64,000 nucleotides of DNA from NCBI GenBank assembly GCA_050084985.1, contig JBITNC010000001.1, positions 98,518,001 through 98,582,000 of the forward strand, given 5' to 3'. Below the pieces are notes generated by a model, which was not told the origin of the DNA, ran no database searches, and was given only the letters and a program-made list of their open reading frames with translations. The DNA comes from Nageia nagi. Its lineage: Eukaryota; Pinophyta. The stretch's first letter is position 1; every line of letters begins with the position of its first letter. This document shows, piece after piece, positions 46,951 to 60,153 of this stretch. The translations under genes were made by a program, and so were the position numbers.

Positions 46951-48401
46951 GTATAACATTCTCCAATATTAGAAATGTTAGAAATTATCATTTTGTTTTG
47001 ATACTAATGGTTTGTAGTTGGCAATTTGCCAACGAATTGTGTATGAAATATTCAAAATTCTTTTCCTGAACAACTATTGGTGCTCTGTAACCCCCATCAT
47101 CCCATTTGCAAACAATCCAATGGTTTTTGTTCCATATTTGTGTTCTAATACTTTTGCATTAGATGTATAGTATGTATTCATGTAATGAACCTTATATGAA
47201 TTATAAATTCCACTTTATTTTTTTAGATTGTCTCAATTTACACAACAAGAAAAGATTAAAATTATATGTGCTTACCTTTCTCGAATCTTACAATATTGCC
47301 AATTATTATTATTTATTAAAATGATTACAAGGGAGTTTACCAAAAAATTCGACTTTTTGTGTTTTCGGTCAATATCATCAATCAAAAACTGTATTTTTTT
47401 GCAATTTCACCTAATTTTATATGTAGGAGGCCACCAAATTCACTGCAATTTTGCACTCCCTTTGGGGGGGTCTTATAATTTACCTTGATGCTAAACCAAA
47501 ACTCAAATCAATAAGCTTTAAAAATTTGGAAATCAAAACAAAAAGCAATTTTATAGTCAATTTTTGGCCTGATCGAAGGGGTAACTTGGGAGGTTCCCAA
47601 GATATCTTTAAAATTTCATAACATCAATTTTTTTCTCTACTTCGATCTGTTGCTTTTAAGGAACAAGATGCAATAGAAAACATTGAAAAATTCAACCTAG
47701 AAGGCCTCCATTCAAGTCTTGCACTTCAATGATGCATTTTGGATCCAAAGCGACAAAAAGACAACAATAAAGGATATAAACTTTTCTTGAAAAAATAGTT
47801 TAGATATTATTGACAAATGTCACATCATCTTATTTCATGTTGAATTTGTTCAATATCAATGCTATACTTGTTCTTATCTTGAATTATCATGGTTTCACAC
47901 ATTTTGGTCTTTGGGGCATTAGAAGACCCATCATGGCAGCCCCATGATGATATCATGCTACTAATCATCCCCTTGAGTAATTCATGCTTTCAAGAGTTGG
48001 TACATTTCATAAATATCCATGATCATCTTCATGGACTTAATTGGGGCACTATCATTACCCTTTTTGTCCTTGGGGCATCGAAGGACCCTTCATGGTAAGA
48101 TACATGATGTATCAGTTTCCATTTTGATCCTTGGAGCAGCAAATAATCCTCTATGCAAGGGTCATGGTGACATCATTTGGCCATCATAAATCCTTCGAGT
48201 GGATGTTATATATTATGTTTTCCATTGCCTATCATATCATGTTCGTCCTTATATCACTATATCGATGTTTATTATGTTTATCTAACAAGAGGGGTTCCTG
48301 ACCACTATTGAGAATTGTTAACATCCCCCATGTCACCCAAGATAGGTGCCCACCCTCTTGAACATCTTCTCCTTTGCGAGACCTTTTTTCTTTTCAAGTT
48401 T
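46951..48401. other. no gene recognised; diffuse repeats
   Basis: A phrase of the form ttttggtc(c/t)ttgg(g/a)gca, then gaccc(a/t)tcatgg, recurs at about 47905, 48058 and 48130, possibly an old minisatellite. No protein family is seen in the short open frames. Confidence 0.45.
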
Positions 48402-48473
48402 ATCTTGCTTTGAATTCCTTGTTTCAACCAAGCTTCACAAAAAATCTTGCTTTGAATTCCTTGTTTCAACCAA
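48402..48473. repeat. 42-bp repeat, nearly two copies
   Basis: atcttgctttgaattccttgtttcaaccaa occurs at 48402 and again at 48444, a period of 42. It keeps a 71-codon frame open (48346-48561), but no family resemblance is seen. Confidence 0.9.
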
Positions 48474-48839
48474 ATCCAAAGCAAAAGGGGTAAGAAGAAA
48501 GGTGAAAAAAAAGCACACCAAGCTCAAGTCATTCTTCGTCATCATCACTATAATCAAGTAAGTATCATCGAAATCAGTAATATCATTTTCTTTTCTTCGT
48601 CTTGAAATGTGGTCTTACATTCATCCAACACATCTCTAAAGGGGGCACAATGTAAACACCTAAATTTGATTTTCGTATTTAATTAAATAGCAAATGTAGG
48701 TATCTAAAATCATTTATTATTTGGAGGGAAATAAGAATAAAGTAAATTCAAAATTTATAAAACAAGGTCAGCTTATCAAATTTTAAGTCAAGTTTTAAGT
48801 ATAAATAGTAAGTTCAATGTCATTTCAAAATATCAACCT
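48474..48839. other. no gene recognised
   Basis: AT-rich spacer before the repeated segment that begins near 48840. Confidence 0.4.
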
Positions 48840-49049
48840 TCTTGATGAGAAAAGATTCAAAATGCCATATCTATTGTGCACAAGCCCTACAAACTCTCCA
48901 TGATCATCAATACAAAGAGAATTTGTTAAAGAGGACATTGCTACCATCTTATGCTAAATTTGAAGTCATTTTGTGCCAAAATGAAGAGTTTCAAGCCAAA
49001 CCAGAGCAAGCGAATCCTAGAGACCCAAAACATAAGAATTGTTGAACCA
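48840..49049. repeat. ~205-bp segment repeated at 50690-50890
   Basis: Shares cacaagccctacaa, acattgctaccat, gctaaatt, gcaag-gaatcctagaga and caaaacata with 50690-50890 in the same order and orientation, about 80 percent alike. It directly borders LTR-X copy B, so it may be internal sequence of that element rather than host DNA. Confidence 0.75.
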
Positions 49050-50155
49050 TGCTTAGGAAAGTACCTATAAAATCCCCAAATATTCTCAACGTGGAAATTA
49101 CCCAAGCAAATATAAAATCAATATCAAATGATGCTCCTAGGCATGCCACAAACTGATCTATGGCATCAAACAGGTTACACTATATGCCAGAAAGCCCAAC
49201 GATGCACTACTTAAGCAAAATATCACTTCTACAAGCCAACATCACATATAGAAACACATTAATCAAGCACAACACCTCAATAATAGTCCAAGAATGCCAA
49301 CGACTCACTTATACAAGAAAAATCACACTAAATTGCTCAACGATGCATATATGGAAGCATGAACAAGCCAAACGCACAACATATGAGACAATAAATGAGA
49401 TCCAAGTATGCCACGGCTCTATTGATGAAAGAAGGATGAGTACAATAACGAATAGGCCCAAGAGGGCTCAACATTGGCCTCCAAGGAGCCAACTAGGGCA
49501 TACAATATGCACAGATATATCCTACTATCGAAATTGTTGTAGAAAAATCACTCTACCTAGTCTGCGGATGCCACATTGAAGGGCTCCTTCACAGGCTGGC
49601 TCCCGATGAAGAGAACGGGTGTGCTTCTAGTATGCCATTGGATGGATTCAAAGGTGTAGACTGCTTGTGGATGACTCAGGATAGGGCAACCTCACAACAC
49701 GAACATTCACCTCAACCGCTAGTCAGAAGGTGTTCCAAACCTCTTGAACTCTCCTTGTGCACTAAACTCAAGGGTGCTTGACGCTGCCAAGTCTTTAGTG
49801 GAAGAAGAGGATGTTAATATCAAATTTAGTCTATCTTTGAAATGAGGCTCCAACGCCTTATATAACTCATCCCTGGATCTGGATCTCACCTAGAAGTCAC
49901 CACTCATGCTCCAAATCCAATGTTGCCAAGGGATGCCAATAATTACAAGATCCAATGGCTAGATATGCAATGCCTCATTATTGGTGACTAATATTGCATT
50001 TACAATTATTAATTGCCTTGGAATCATGTATTACAACGCATACGAGTGACCCCATTATTACTATGATAAAACACACTTAATCTACTCTTAATTATCAAGC
50101 TCACACCTAAATACAATTCATAACTAACTCATTTCCCAAGGAGAGGGATGTCACA
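49050..50155 (-). mobile_element. LTR-X copy B, probable solo LTR
   Basis: Plus-strand edges TGCTTAGG and ATGTCACA; on the minus strand it starts TGTGACATCCC. It is flanked by aacca on both sides (49045-49049 and 50156-50160), as a target duplication would be. The TATA box (TATATAAGG, minus strand) is near 49858. It aligns with copy A over most of its length and with the minus strand of copies C and D. The left edge could instead lie about 15 bases further in. Confidence 0.7.
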
Positions 50156-50384
50156 AACCAAGAGGTCAATATGGAGATGTTTCTGGATTTCCATGAGCGG
50201 TCATGATATGGAAGACTGGTCCAACTGGCAAACTTCAAGAGGCCATAAATCTTTCATTTCTTGATGAAACCATGTTGTGTAACCTGTCAAAACGTTTCCC
50301 ACGAGATGCTCTATCCAATGAACAAGACTAATTAACTCTCCAAGTCTTGTGGCGAGCTCTATCCTCAAGTACATCAATTTAACA
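50156..50384. other. spacer, no gene recognised
   Basis: Nothing recognisable between LTR-X copy B and the next LTR-X fragment. Confidence 0.4.
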
Positions 50385-50560
50385 ATAAATAATTCATCCT
50401 AAGCTTGGAAGGAAGATGTCCCACTTTGGGGCTTAAAATGTGGGTCCATAGGACCATTATATTCTATCCCAAGTTACTACTAATGCATAAACAAATTATT
50501 TGCAAAGGGAATCTCTAGGATTCCAAATTTTACCAGCTTAGCCCAAAAAGGGATGTTACA
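50385..50560 (-). mobile_element. LTR-X fragment E
   Basis: Matches 45655-45850 of copy A (attcatcctaagcttgg-aggaa, ctttggggct, ggaccattatat, gggatgttaca end). Only the first ~175 bases of the LTR, read on the minus strand, remain. Confidence 0.75.
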
Positions 50561-51010
50561 ATACCAGCCCACAGGGCGGCAATGGTATAGTCACCCACAA
50601 CTACTTGTTTAAACTCCACAAAGGCTCAAAAGAAAGCATCAATTTTAATGCCTCTAAATAAGGGTAACCAAAGGATAACATAGCAAGCAAAGATTTGAAA
50701 TCTCATACCTATTGATGCTCAAGCCCTACAAGCTCTTCATGAACATCAATACGAACTAATTTTATTAAAGAATACATTGCTACCATATCATGCTAAATTG
50801 GAAGTAATTTTGCACCTAACCAAATAGTTTCAAACTGAACTGGAGCAAGTGAATCCTAGAGATTCAAAACATAAAAATTGTTCACCCATGCTAGGGAAAG
50901 TACTAGTCAACAGCCCTGCAATGGTATAGTCACCCACAACTGTTTGTTTAAACTCCATAAAAACCCAAAGAAAGCATCAATTTTAATGCCTAGAAATAAG
51001 GATAACACAG
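50561..51010. repeat. duplicated block around a copy of the 48840 segment
   Basis: 50575-50685 and 50908-51010 are direct copies (ggtatagtcacccacaact, gtttaaactcca, aaagcatcaattttaatgcct). Between them sits the second copy of the 48840 segment (50690-50890). The pattern suggests insertion or unequal exchange within a repeated block. Confidence 0.7.
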
Positions 51011-53239
51011 AAACAAGTGACTGCAAACAAAATCCTCCCCAAAACTAATACACAGGAAGAAGAGACAAGAAGCACCATGGAATGTAATAATGGCAAAGAA
51101 AATTATCAACATAATGTCACTCAGTATCATTAAAAACCTGAATAGGAATGTTGATGCAACAAAAAATGGATCAAAGAATATCTGATCTATTGTAACCTCT
51201 AACAACTTTGATACAGAATGCATTGCATGCCTCCATGCAAAACTCTAGCCATAGCAGAAAGAAGACAAGCAATTATGGAGAAGTTTGATAATCATGCCTT
51301 CTCAGGATTCAAAGCCTATTATTCCACAACAAATGACAGTGCTTTTAAGTCCAACCTTCATCAATTATTTTTGGTTCACTTACATATGGATTCTTAAGAG
51401 TGCTTTTAAGTCCAACCTGTAGTACACGTCTTTAGAATCTGTGAATGAAGAAACAGCAGAAGTTCTTCCCTTCCTGAATAGAGATGTGTTGATTATCCAA
51501 TTTCACAATAAACATCAGCCTATTTTTTGTCTCTCAAAATCTTGTGTGGAATTCATGACACAAGCAACATATAACTAGGAAGTCATGTCAAGAAAAATGC
51601 ATCAGAAAGATCATTTCTAGAGGACGAAGAATACCTCTAGGGAAGAAGACACCCACCCTGAAAAGGTGAAGCTATAGAAAAAAAACCACTCTGCAATGAT
51701 CTACAAGGTATATAAACACTGAACTAAAGATGAGTGAAACTCCAACCCAAATTTTGATTTAGAGATCATTAAAGATCTCCTGATCACATGATCTAAGAAA
51801 ATAAGGCCACTAAAGTTGCAAATCAAAAGGTTTAGTGGATCAGAGATAGGATTATTAGAATGAAGCAAAATATAAGAATCCATGATGTTCCTCAAAAGGA
51901 AAAGGTTTACCTAACTTCAATCCACTTGGGATGAGAGACATTGGCAATAGTTCTATTAGAAGTTGAAAAGAGATGGATATGAAGACCCCTACTTGTAATA
52001 AGGTTGTAAGAATGCTCATCCATTGGTTCAATTATGGAAAGTGACGACACAAGCTCTTATTTTGGAAGATTAAATAAGCTCAATCAAAGTGGGTCCATTT
52101 GCAGATTTTGCAGCTGAGTTTGCAAAGATAGAAAACACTGTTCATCACATACCAAAAGTTGTGTCATAGAATGTCAGAGAGCGCAGTTTCAACTGTGGGA
52201 CCAAGTGGAAGCCTTTGAATAAATACGGTAGGAAAAAACTTTTTCATAACCAAGATGACTAAAGGTTATGAGGAATACAGAGAGATGGCAGAACAAGCAC
52301 AAAAAACCCAATCATTGGATAAACCAGCTATAATATAATATGCCATTTCTGGCAAAACTAATGCAAAAGCATCCCCAGTTTGTATAATCTTACATCACCC
52401 AAAAAAATGTGTTTTCTTTGATTCAGTTACCTCTATCAGTTTTGAGATAGCAATCGGAAATAGGGTAATTTGGTTGGAGACATCAACAGCTGATGGTATT
52501 GGGATTAGAAATTGCTAATAGAGGGCTCAACAATGATGGCATCAAGCAACACCAAGTGATGGCATCGAACACATTGCATATCATGGATTTGTTACTTTTG
52601 TTTTTAGGAAAGTAGGTTCATAACACTTGACTTTTCCATCTTCCAAAAATTGTTCTGTAGTTGCATATGATGGAATAAACTTCAAATAGAGACAGTCATG
52701 TACAGTTTTTAGCTGTGTTGCAAAATTCAATGATTTTCATGCTACACGTTTGAAATTAGCCAATTTGTTTTATATGGATGATTTTAATCGATTAAAAAGG
52801 GTTACACATCCTCCAATAGGTCATCCCCGTCACTTGACATCCTTGAACTAGGTAAACGACAAGGGAGATGTCTCCTTGCCATTCCTGATTGAGGAGGTAC
52901 GGCTTGCGTCATACAATGGTGCTTGAGTCACAAAATCGAGGTCTGACCCAACTTGAGCAAAGGTAGCCACTTCACAACATAGGGCAAATCTGAGATTTGA
53001 ACTGCCCCATACATGTTTCATCGATTTCAACTAAGCGGCGAACCCAACACGAATGACAAATAAGCCAATTTGAATGGCTGGTTTACTCCTGTGATAGAAG
53101 AGCTCTATTTCCAGACATAACTATCCATCTATGATGGGGATATCTGTCTACTTGTTTATAGGTTGAAAAGTCTTTAGCTTATGCCTCAATCACAAGCAAG
53201 GCCGTCAAACTACCTGTGCCCACCTGGTTATCCTTTTGC
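51011..53239. other. no gene recognised
   Basis: Longest stretch without any identified element. Open frames are short, on both strands, without family features. gtgcttttaagtccaacct occurs twice (about 51341 and 51400). On the minus strand near 52990 a B-box-like gttcaaatctc is present, but no A box pairs with it. Confidence 0.5.
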
Positions 53240-53470
53240 AGCTTTTTTTAATAGAAGGGACAGCTGGGAAATAAAATAAAGTTTTATCTTCAATATTTAA
53301 TATTTTAAATGTTTAAAATATTAATATTTTAATGTTTAAAATTATATTTTAATTAAGTTTAATTAAAACTATTTAATGTCTTAATATTTAATATTTGATA
53401 TATTTGTCCTCAATTTACTAGTAACCTTTTTTTTGGTCTTACCAAAAAAATATTTGATATACTTCTCACT
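53240..53470. repeat. AT-rich self-complementary tract
   Basis: Repeated aatatttaatattt and ttttaaatgtttaaaatatt phrases form many short inverted repeats; no coding potential. Confidence 0.7.
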
Positions 53471-54374
53471 TAAATAATATTTTAGCATTCTCTAATTTCA
53501 TGTTGAATTTTTTCTCAAACTTCAAAGTCTGTCGAATTTCTTTCAAACTTCAAACTTACGTAACACAAACTAGTAACTTAGGTTTTAAGTTGCAAGGTGA
53601 CAATACCAATCTGTCACCCAATGCTAGCACACTTGCAGCTCATACTTAATGCTTTATTGGTATCTCAGCCATGTCTTCCTTGCAATATTTAAGGCACTAT
53701 CTTATTGGTAGCTGAATTATACACCATCAAATACTTGAGATTTTTGGCATTTCTAATCAGACTTCATGATGATTTTTTTACAAATTTGATTAGGTTTCAT
53801 AACCTATTCTACAAGTATTGTGTACCTACTGCCATTGCTCTGGTTTGTTTCTTAATATCTTCGCACTCAAATAAATTTATAAGAGAGCTATTTCACAATG
53901 AGGAAACACCTCATAGAACTCATTTCTGTTTTCTAATATGCAGTTTCTATCTGCTGAACTTAACCTGAATGGAAAATCTCTGAGTCAGAAAGCAATCAGG
54001 CAACATGAAACTGCACATGCAAATTTTATTTGCCTATTGTGATCTCTCTTCTCTCTGTATAACCATATCCTGAAACAGAAACTTCTCAACATACACTCAT
54101 TCTCCTCCATTGACACCCAGAACAGATTTCTTGCTGATGCCCTTCACAATGCAACCCTCCAAGCTTTCCCCCATACTATCCACTCGTCACCTTGCCCACG
54201 ACCTACAAGTCCTTGCCCAATGAACCAATGGTTTGACATTGAATGCAAGGACAGTCATTGTTGCCTCAGGCATGCCATTACCCTTGATTTGACATCTCCT
54301 TCCACCCACTCCCTTTGCCAATCTTACTGCTGCCTCTTGAGAACCAAGAAATGTTCCTGGTGGCCAGCCAACAC
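53471..54374. other. no gene recognised
   Basis: The 87-codon frame at 53705-53968 and the short frames near 54200 resemble no family. The last part may be the degraded start of the hAT element that follows. Confidence 0.4.
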
Positions 54375-56307
54375 TACATGCATGCAAAGACGACTAAAGT
54401 TGTTGCAAATTTCTTCTATTATTGCAACTTACCTTTCCATGCTCTGATTCACCATTTTTTGCTGCCATGGTGAATTCATTAACGATTGTTGGTGCGGGGT
54501 ATAAACCCCCCATTGCACACGATTCGAGGGGGTCACTTCTGGACAATGCAGTTAAGGATGTGGGTATCATAGTGGATGACCAAAAGAAGTTATGGCAGAA
54601 GAAGTGCTGCAAAATTTTGTCCGACAGTTGGGAAGATCAAAGAGGGAGAACATTAATAAACTTTCTCGTCCAAACAGCAGGAGGCACAGTTTTTTTTAGA
54701 TCTGTGAACCCCTCTAACAAAGTAAAAAATAGAGAAACTCTTTTTTAGTTGTTAGAGTGGTGGTCTTGGAGGTTGGGCCAGAAGTAATCACTGATAATGC
54801 AATTGCATATGTTGCAGCAAGGAGAGATTTCCTACATTGTTTTGGACACCTTGTGCGGCCCATTGTATTGACTTGATTTTGGAGGATATTGAAAAAATAT
54901 TTTGCATGATTGAATGTGTTGCAAATGCTAAGAAGATCACAAAATTCATTTACAACCATAGTTGGGTTATAGCTTTGTTGAGGCAACAAACTGAGGGAAG
55001 GGGTATCGTGTGACTAGGAATTACACGATTTGCAACAAACATACCTTTAGAGCCTTTATTCCAGAAAGGCGGGTGTGAAGAGGATGTTCATATCAGATGA
55101 ATGGAACCAATCAGAGTGGAGCACACGTGAGGAAGGCCATGTGTGTGCAAGCATTGTTTTTGATGATGGTTTATAGAAAACCCCATCTGAGATCATCCAG
55201 ATTAGCACTTCACTCCACAAAAAAATAGCTACTTTGAAATTTCTACATTATTTTAATTTTATTTTCCTAAACTCATGTTCTTCTTCATTGTTGTTTATCA
55301 GATATTTGAACCCTTGGTGAGAGTTTTAAAAATTATTGAGGTGAGGAAAAATCACCAATGGGCTACCTCCATGAGGCCATGGAAAAGGCCAAAGAGAGCA
55401 TCAAGCGGTACTATAGAAATGTGTCAACCAAATATCAACCTTTTTGGGACTTGATTAATCAATGGTGGGATGACCAACTCCACAAGACAATAAATGCTGC
55501 TGCATATTATCTAAATCCAAACTTTTTTTTGTTGAATCATCAAACTTTGAGTTCGATGATGAAATTATAAGCGGACTCTACATGTGCCTTGAAAGGATGG
55601 TAGCACGTGATGAAGATAAAGTTATGCAAATACAGAAAAAGTTGACAACATATAAGAATGGAGATGGTTACCTCTTCTCCAGTATTGCATGCATCACATC
55701 AAGGGAAACTGAAATTCCATGTTAAATTATTTATGTTTATAAAAATTAAAAAAAATTAGAATTTCAAATTAAAAAAATTATAATATGATTTTTTTTTATT
55801 GTTGAAATTACAATTGTATTGTGGGAGTCATTTGATGCAAAATGCCCTCTTTTACAATAATTGGCCATACACATTTTGAACCAACCTTGCAGTGCTAGTA
55901 GGTGTGAGCGCAATTGAAGTTTATTTGAGCAAATTCATATAAGAAAACGTAATAGATTGATGAAAGAAAGGTTGGACAAATTGGTTTTTGTGAACTACAA
56001 CTTAAGATTGCGTAAAAGAAGGATTGAGGGGACTGAAGGAGATCCTATAAATTTAGATAACATTGATCACACAAATTCATGAATGAAATCTATGGATGAT
56101 TGGCAAAATGATATCCTTGAAGGGGATGGTCTAGAATGCCTAGAGAGGGAGATGGAAAAAGATAGTGCAGCATAAGGAGATTATAAATTTGAAATTGAAA
56201 GTGAAGACCAGCCAATCTCATCAAGTGCACCAACAACATCAAGGGTGTATGGAACTAGGGCAACAACAAAAGACAAAGTGAGAAGGAAAAAAAGAGCACA
56301 TCCTTGA
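54375..56307 (+). pseudogene. hAT-type transposase relic (DUF659 family)
   Basis: Relic of a plant hAT protein. It starts with NFFYYCNLPFHALIHHF-like sequence near 54400. The best part is 54464-54748: MVNSLTIVGAGYKPP, LLDNAVKDVG, and ILSDSWEDQRGRTLINFLV, the DUF659 signature. Then come ITDNA near 54795 (frame changed), AKKITKFIYNHSWV near 54930, and the second good part 55358-55570 (MGYLHEAMEKAKESIKRYY, FWDLINQWWD, AAYYLNPNFF). The C-terminal dimerisation region CSAS-CERN is near 55895, and a Lys/Arg-rich tail ends near 56307. Stops and shifts occur throughout, and about 83 AT-rich bases (55723-55805) interrupt the frame. The N-terminal BED zinc finger is not seen. Confidence 0.85.
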
Positions 56308-56669
56308 TGTGTTTGAATTTTCAGTATCAATTTTGTTTTGTGAAAAATGAAAAGAACATTGCCATATATATTTAATATTTTTTATTTTTTTACATTATGT
56401 ACTCACTAAACAGTATGAATTTATGAACTATGGAGTTTATAGTTCATCACTTAATACTGCATAGTGATTACATAATGTATCTTATGAAGGCTGCATCATA
56501 ATTTCTAGTGCAGTCTTTTGTGTTTTGGATATTTTATGTAATTCAAAATTGAAATTGGAATTTGAAATACAAATATATTTTTTAAGTTTTTTTTTTGCAA
56601 AACTATTGCCACTTTTTTGCCGAATTCACGATTAAACTTTTCAACTAGCCAGCCGATTATTAGCAAGGA
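56308..56669. other. no gene recognised
   Basis: AT-rich 3' flank of the hAT relic. No terminal inverted repeat could be identified. Confidence 0.4.
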
Positions 56670-57960
56670 GCAAATTTTAAAACTTTGATTGAGACCACCT
56701 CCTATACCTATTTTGGAGTGCTCATTTCCAAACCTATATTTTCAATGAGATTTGCAACCCCTCCCAAGGTTCTTAAGGGTTACACAATAATATCATCCCT
56801 TGAACAGCAATGCTTCCATCTCCATTTCCAGGACATTCCGTCCAAACTATGGTTGTTCCATGCCCTAATCACTCCCACAACTCTTTATGGTGCCGAGGTA
56901 TGGGGTCCTAACCTTAGACTCTCTTATGGTCCATGATGGAGAGGATTTTAATTAGCATGTTGTCCCACTCTATTCAAAGCAAGAGGATCATCCTCTGCCG
57001 CATCTTAATTGCAAAGTTCAATTGCCAACCCCTTCAAGTGATCGCTCTCACAACTTTGGTTCTTTTCCTACATCGACTTCGTAGTCTAGCAGCAAATGGA
57101 GAGGGTTCTAATAAGCTTCCATCTAGAGCCTTAGCTTCCTCTATGGATTTAACAACATAGGGGTGTAGATGTTGTTGGTTCACCAAGGTATTTGACACAC
57201 TCAAGCAACTAGGCTTTTCATAAGATCGACTACCTACTCCTTCGGGTGACCCACATAGGACCTCAATTGAGACTCAAACATTGATCTGTGAGGCGACTTA
57301 AAGGGCCTACATCCAAAACACTTGGGTTACACCTTAACAACCCCTCATGCCCAAGTTGCTACACTACTCGCAGTATTTCCTCCAAATTGATGGTGGATTG
57401 ATCCATCCCCCAAGTTACATCAGCTCTCACCCCTCTCTTAGACTGAAGATGTTTCTCAATCAATTCAAGGTTTGCTCGCACCAACAACGAGTTGAGTTAG
57501 ACCACCACCTAGCTTGAAACCTTCGAGTCTATCATCAATTGTCCCTCAAGACAGAGATAGAGGATCACTTCATCTTCAGATGCCCAATGTACTATAAGAT
57601 TCGAGGTTGATATCATTGTCTCTTTCGAGACTCCCTCAGCTCAATCTCTCTCTTCTTTTGGTACCTAGATCAACGATGCATGGTATTATTCCTCCATAAG
57701 GCCTTCCTCTTTCAAAAGCAACTCTTATCACACACTCCCCATCCAACAAGTTGTTCACATGTCACATACTTCTTTTGGGCATCCTCAAAGGTAGGGGCTC
57801 ATAAGATACCTCATAATGACCCTCCATCCCCTGCTCAGGGCACCAAATTGTGTAAATGCAACTCATGTTCCCAACCAAAGAGGAATCACCAATTCCCTAA
57901 TTCTTCCTCTATTTCTTCTTCTTCAAAGTGGGATTAGTGCCTCCTTGGTTGCTCCCTTCT
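56670..57960 (+). pseudogene. LINE ORF2 C-terminal part (LINE-b, copy 1)
   Basis: Non-LTR retrotransposon relic. 56685-56936 shows TSYTYFGVLIS, FSMRFATPPKVLKGY, and ALITPTTLYGAEVWGPNL, the conserved region after the RT domain. The following part is out of frame but shows a serine-histidine segment near 57480 and the C-terminal Cys-His domain (DHFIFRCPMYYKIRG-like) around 57560-57610. It ends near 57960 with SSSSKWD. The 5' end (endonuclease and RT core) is missing, as in 5'-truncated LINE insertions. Confidence 0.8.
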
Positions 57961-58179
57961 TCATTGATTCTTCCAACTAGCTACATACCATCAAGGTATG
58001 AACTTTATTTGTACTTTGCTTTGCTACTTTAGGTCTTTTTGGGGCCATTTTAGGCCTTGTTCGATAATTTTAGCATAAAATGTTCATGTAATTTCTAGTC
58101 CTGTTGACCACTTTTGGTCACCCGTGGATACTAACATATTTTATTCCTTTCTTTCTTCTAGGAAATTCACGATATGAAG
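57961..58179. other. spacer, no gene recognised
   Basis: Could be the 3' untranslated end of LINE-b copy 1 or the start of copy 2. Confidence 0.4.
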
Positions 58180-59400
58180 TTTCAAATAAAGAAATTACAC
58201 ACTAAACAATTTCAAAAAGAAATAAAATCATGTAGAAAACTACAAAAATGCTCGGGATGCCTATTGGCGTGAGTTAAATGCACACTAAGATATTATACCT
58301 TAACTTGCCCAACACTTGTTTCAAATGTCAATCTTTCAAGTATAAAATCAAAGATTGCCCATTAGCCACCCAAAAAGCAAAGCTCACTTCCAAGCCTACC
58401 AACATTCGCCCTCCTCATTCTATAGAGGATGGTTGGACAACTATGAAAAGTCGGAAAAATCCCCACAATATTGGGACTTTGAGTGCAACTCATGTCAGAA
58501 TGCAAATTGGGACTTCTAGTGCAATTCATGCAAAGAAACAAACCATAACACCCTCACCAATCACTAAGGGAATGGCCAAACCTCGCTATGTGAAAATTCC
58601 TTGGGCAACCAATATCATCAAGTCCCAACCAACTTACCTCTACCAGCATGCACCCTTGTAGCCTAGTTCGTAAGGATGAAGATGAGTTTGTGCATGAAAA
58701 ACGACAACATTTCACACCAATTATGCAATTGGGAAGTTACCAACCGAAGGAGGAATCAATTTAGATACAATATAGCTATGGAGTTTTGTACAAGCTCGAT
58801 AGAGAGGATAAGCATCTTGATGAACCTATTCCATGAATTTTCTCTCATGGAATGTTAAGGGTCTCACAAACTCCAAACAAAAGTATATCGTGAGGAAAGC
58901 ACGACAAAGGCTTTTAAATCTTGATAAACTTTGTCTTCAAGAGGTTAAAGTTTTTATTTTTTACTTTCGACAACATGTCCAACTATCTAGCCAAATAATT
59001 TCTTTTTTCACAATACCATGAGTTCGAGCATAATGGCATTACCACCCTTGTCTCCAATAGGTGGCAACCACATTTCATTGATCATAGATGTGCCTCCACT
59101 TTTAGAGCATTATGGATGCTTTTGAATATTAATAATCATTCCTTTGGAGTAATTAATGTTTATGCTTCGAACAATACAATTGAGCAATTGTTTTTATGGC
59201 ATTGGATTGTCGATATGCTTCCCACTACATGGGTGATGTGCAAAGATTTCAACATGATTGAAAGCGTATCAAACAAAACCAACAATCTCCCATGCAATGG
59301 ACGAGATAGGACGGTATCGCTTTACATGCAAATAAATTGGGTTTTTTCAACCATCACCATCACCCCAATTCCACTTTGTACACATGAAATAATATGAGAT
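58180..59400 (+). pseudogene. LINE ORF1 end and endonuclease (LINE-b, copy 2, part 1)
   Basis: 58278-58661 is the end of an ORF1-like RNA-binding protein with a zinc knuckle whose histidine is lost (CFKCQSFKYKIKDC). 58833-59021 starts the endonuclease with MNFLSWNVKGL and the LCLQEVK block near 58945. 59116-59397 continues it: SFGVINVYASNNT near 59133 and CKDFNMIE, where the family has GDFNMVE, near 59240. Stops separate these parts. The copy is interrupted by a Copia scrap from about 59455. Confidence 0.85.
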
Positions 59401-59454
59401 TTAATGTTGAACGAGTTCTCAAACAACTTGATATAATCATGCTAACAAGTCAAT

Positions 59455-60040
59455 GCATCTTCTCTTTCTCCAATTGTTATTCTCTACCGATGGAGCCCAT
59501 ATTGCCCATGCAATCGAAGTTTTGAGAAGTTATATGTCAAAGCTTGGAAAAAAGCATTGGATAGCAATAAAAAGAGTTTTCAAATATCTACGTGGTACAT
59601 CTGATTTTCCAATTTGCTATCAAGGAAGAGTTAAATGAATAAAATTCTAAATCTAGAAGGTTTTGTTGATGCAAATTGGTGTGGAGATCTCGATAATAGA
59701 AGATCTACAAATGGCTATGTGTTCAACTTATTTGGTGGAGTTATTAGTTGGATGAGCAAAAGGCAAGTTATTGTTGCTCTATCAACTACTGAAGTTGAAT
59801 ACATGGCCGCCACTCATGCTAGCAAGGAAGCAATATGACTACAAGGGTTATGTGCAAATATTGGGTTCTTCCAAAGATTTGTGAAAATTAATTGTGATAA
59901 CCAAAGTGTTATATTCTTGGCAAAGAATCCTGCTTATCAGTCAAGGACAAAGCATATTGATGTACAATATCACTTTGTTAGGAGCATGGTAGAGCAAAAG
60001 AATGTGTTGTTGGAGCAAGTGGAAACATAGGAAAATATTG
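59455..60040 (+). pseudogene. Copia RNase H fragment inserted in LINE-b
   Basis: Carries the end of a Copia pol: KHWIAIKRVFKYLRGTSDF near 59555, [21 protein letters not shown] near 59660, [12 protein letters not shown] near 59778, DNQSVIFLAKNPAYQSRTKHIDV near 59898, and HFVRSMVE near 59970. It keeps the RNase H acidic residues, with a few stops and one frame change near 59636. Upstream domains and LTRs are missing, so it is a scrap. Confidence 0.9.
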
Positions 60041-60153
60041 CACACTAGGTTTCGTCAAGAAACAAAGGAGATATGGCACTTGGAAGTTCACCCGTTGGGC
60101 CAATTTTCTCATATTGCACGTGCACAGAAATTTGTAATTTACTCTCATTTGAG
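60041..60153 (+). pseudogene. LINE-b endonuclease remnant
   Basis: A short stretch with W-x-x-WANF-HIARAQKFV-like sequence that fits the late endonuclease region of LINEs. It lies between the Copia scrap and the LTR-X copy. Weakly supported because it is short and out of frame. Confidence 0.4.

Noticed and set aside
52850-53040. Second SINE on the minus strand
   Set aside because: Only a weak B-box-like gttcaaatctc is present, with no A box at the right distance and no flanking repeats.
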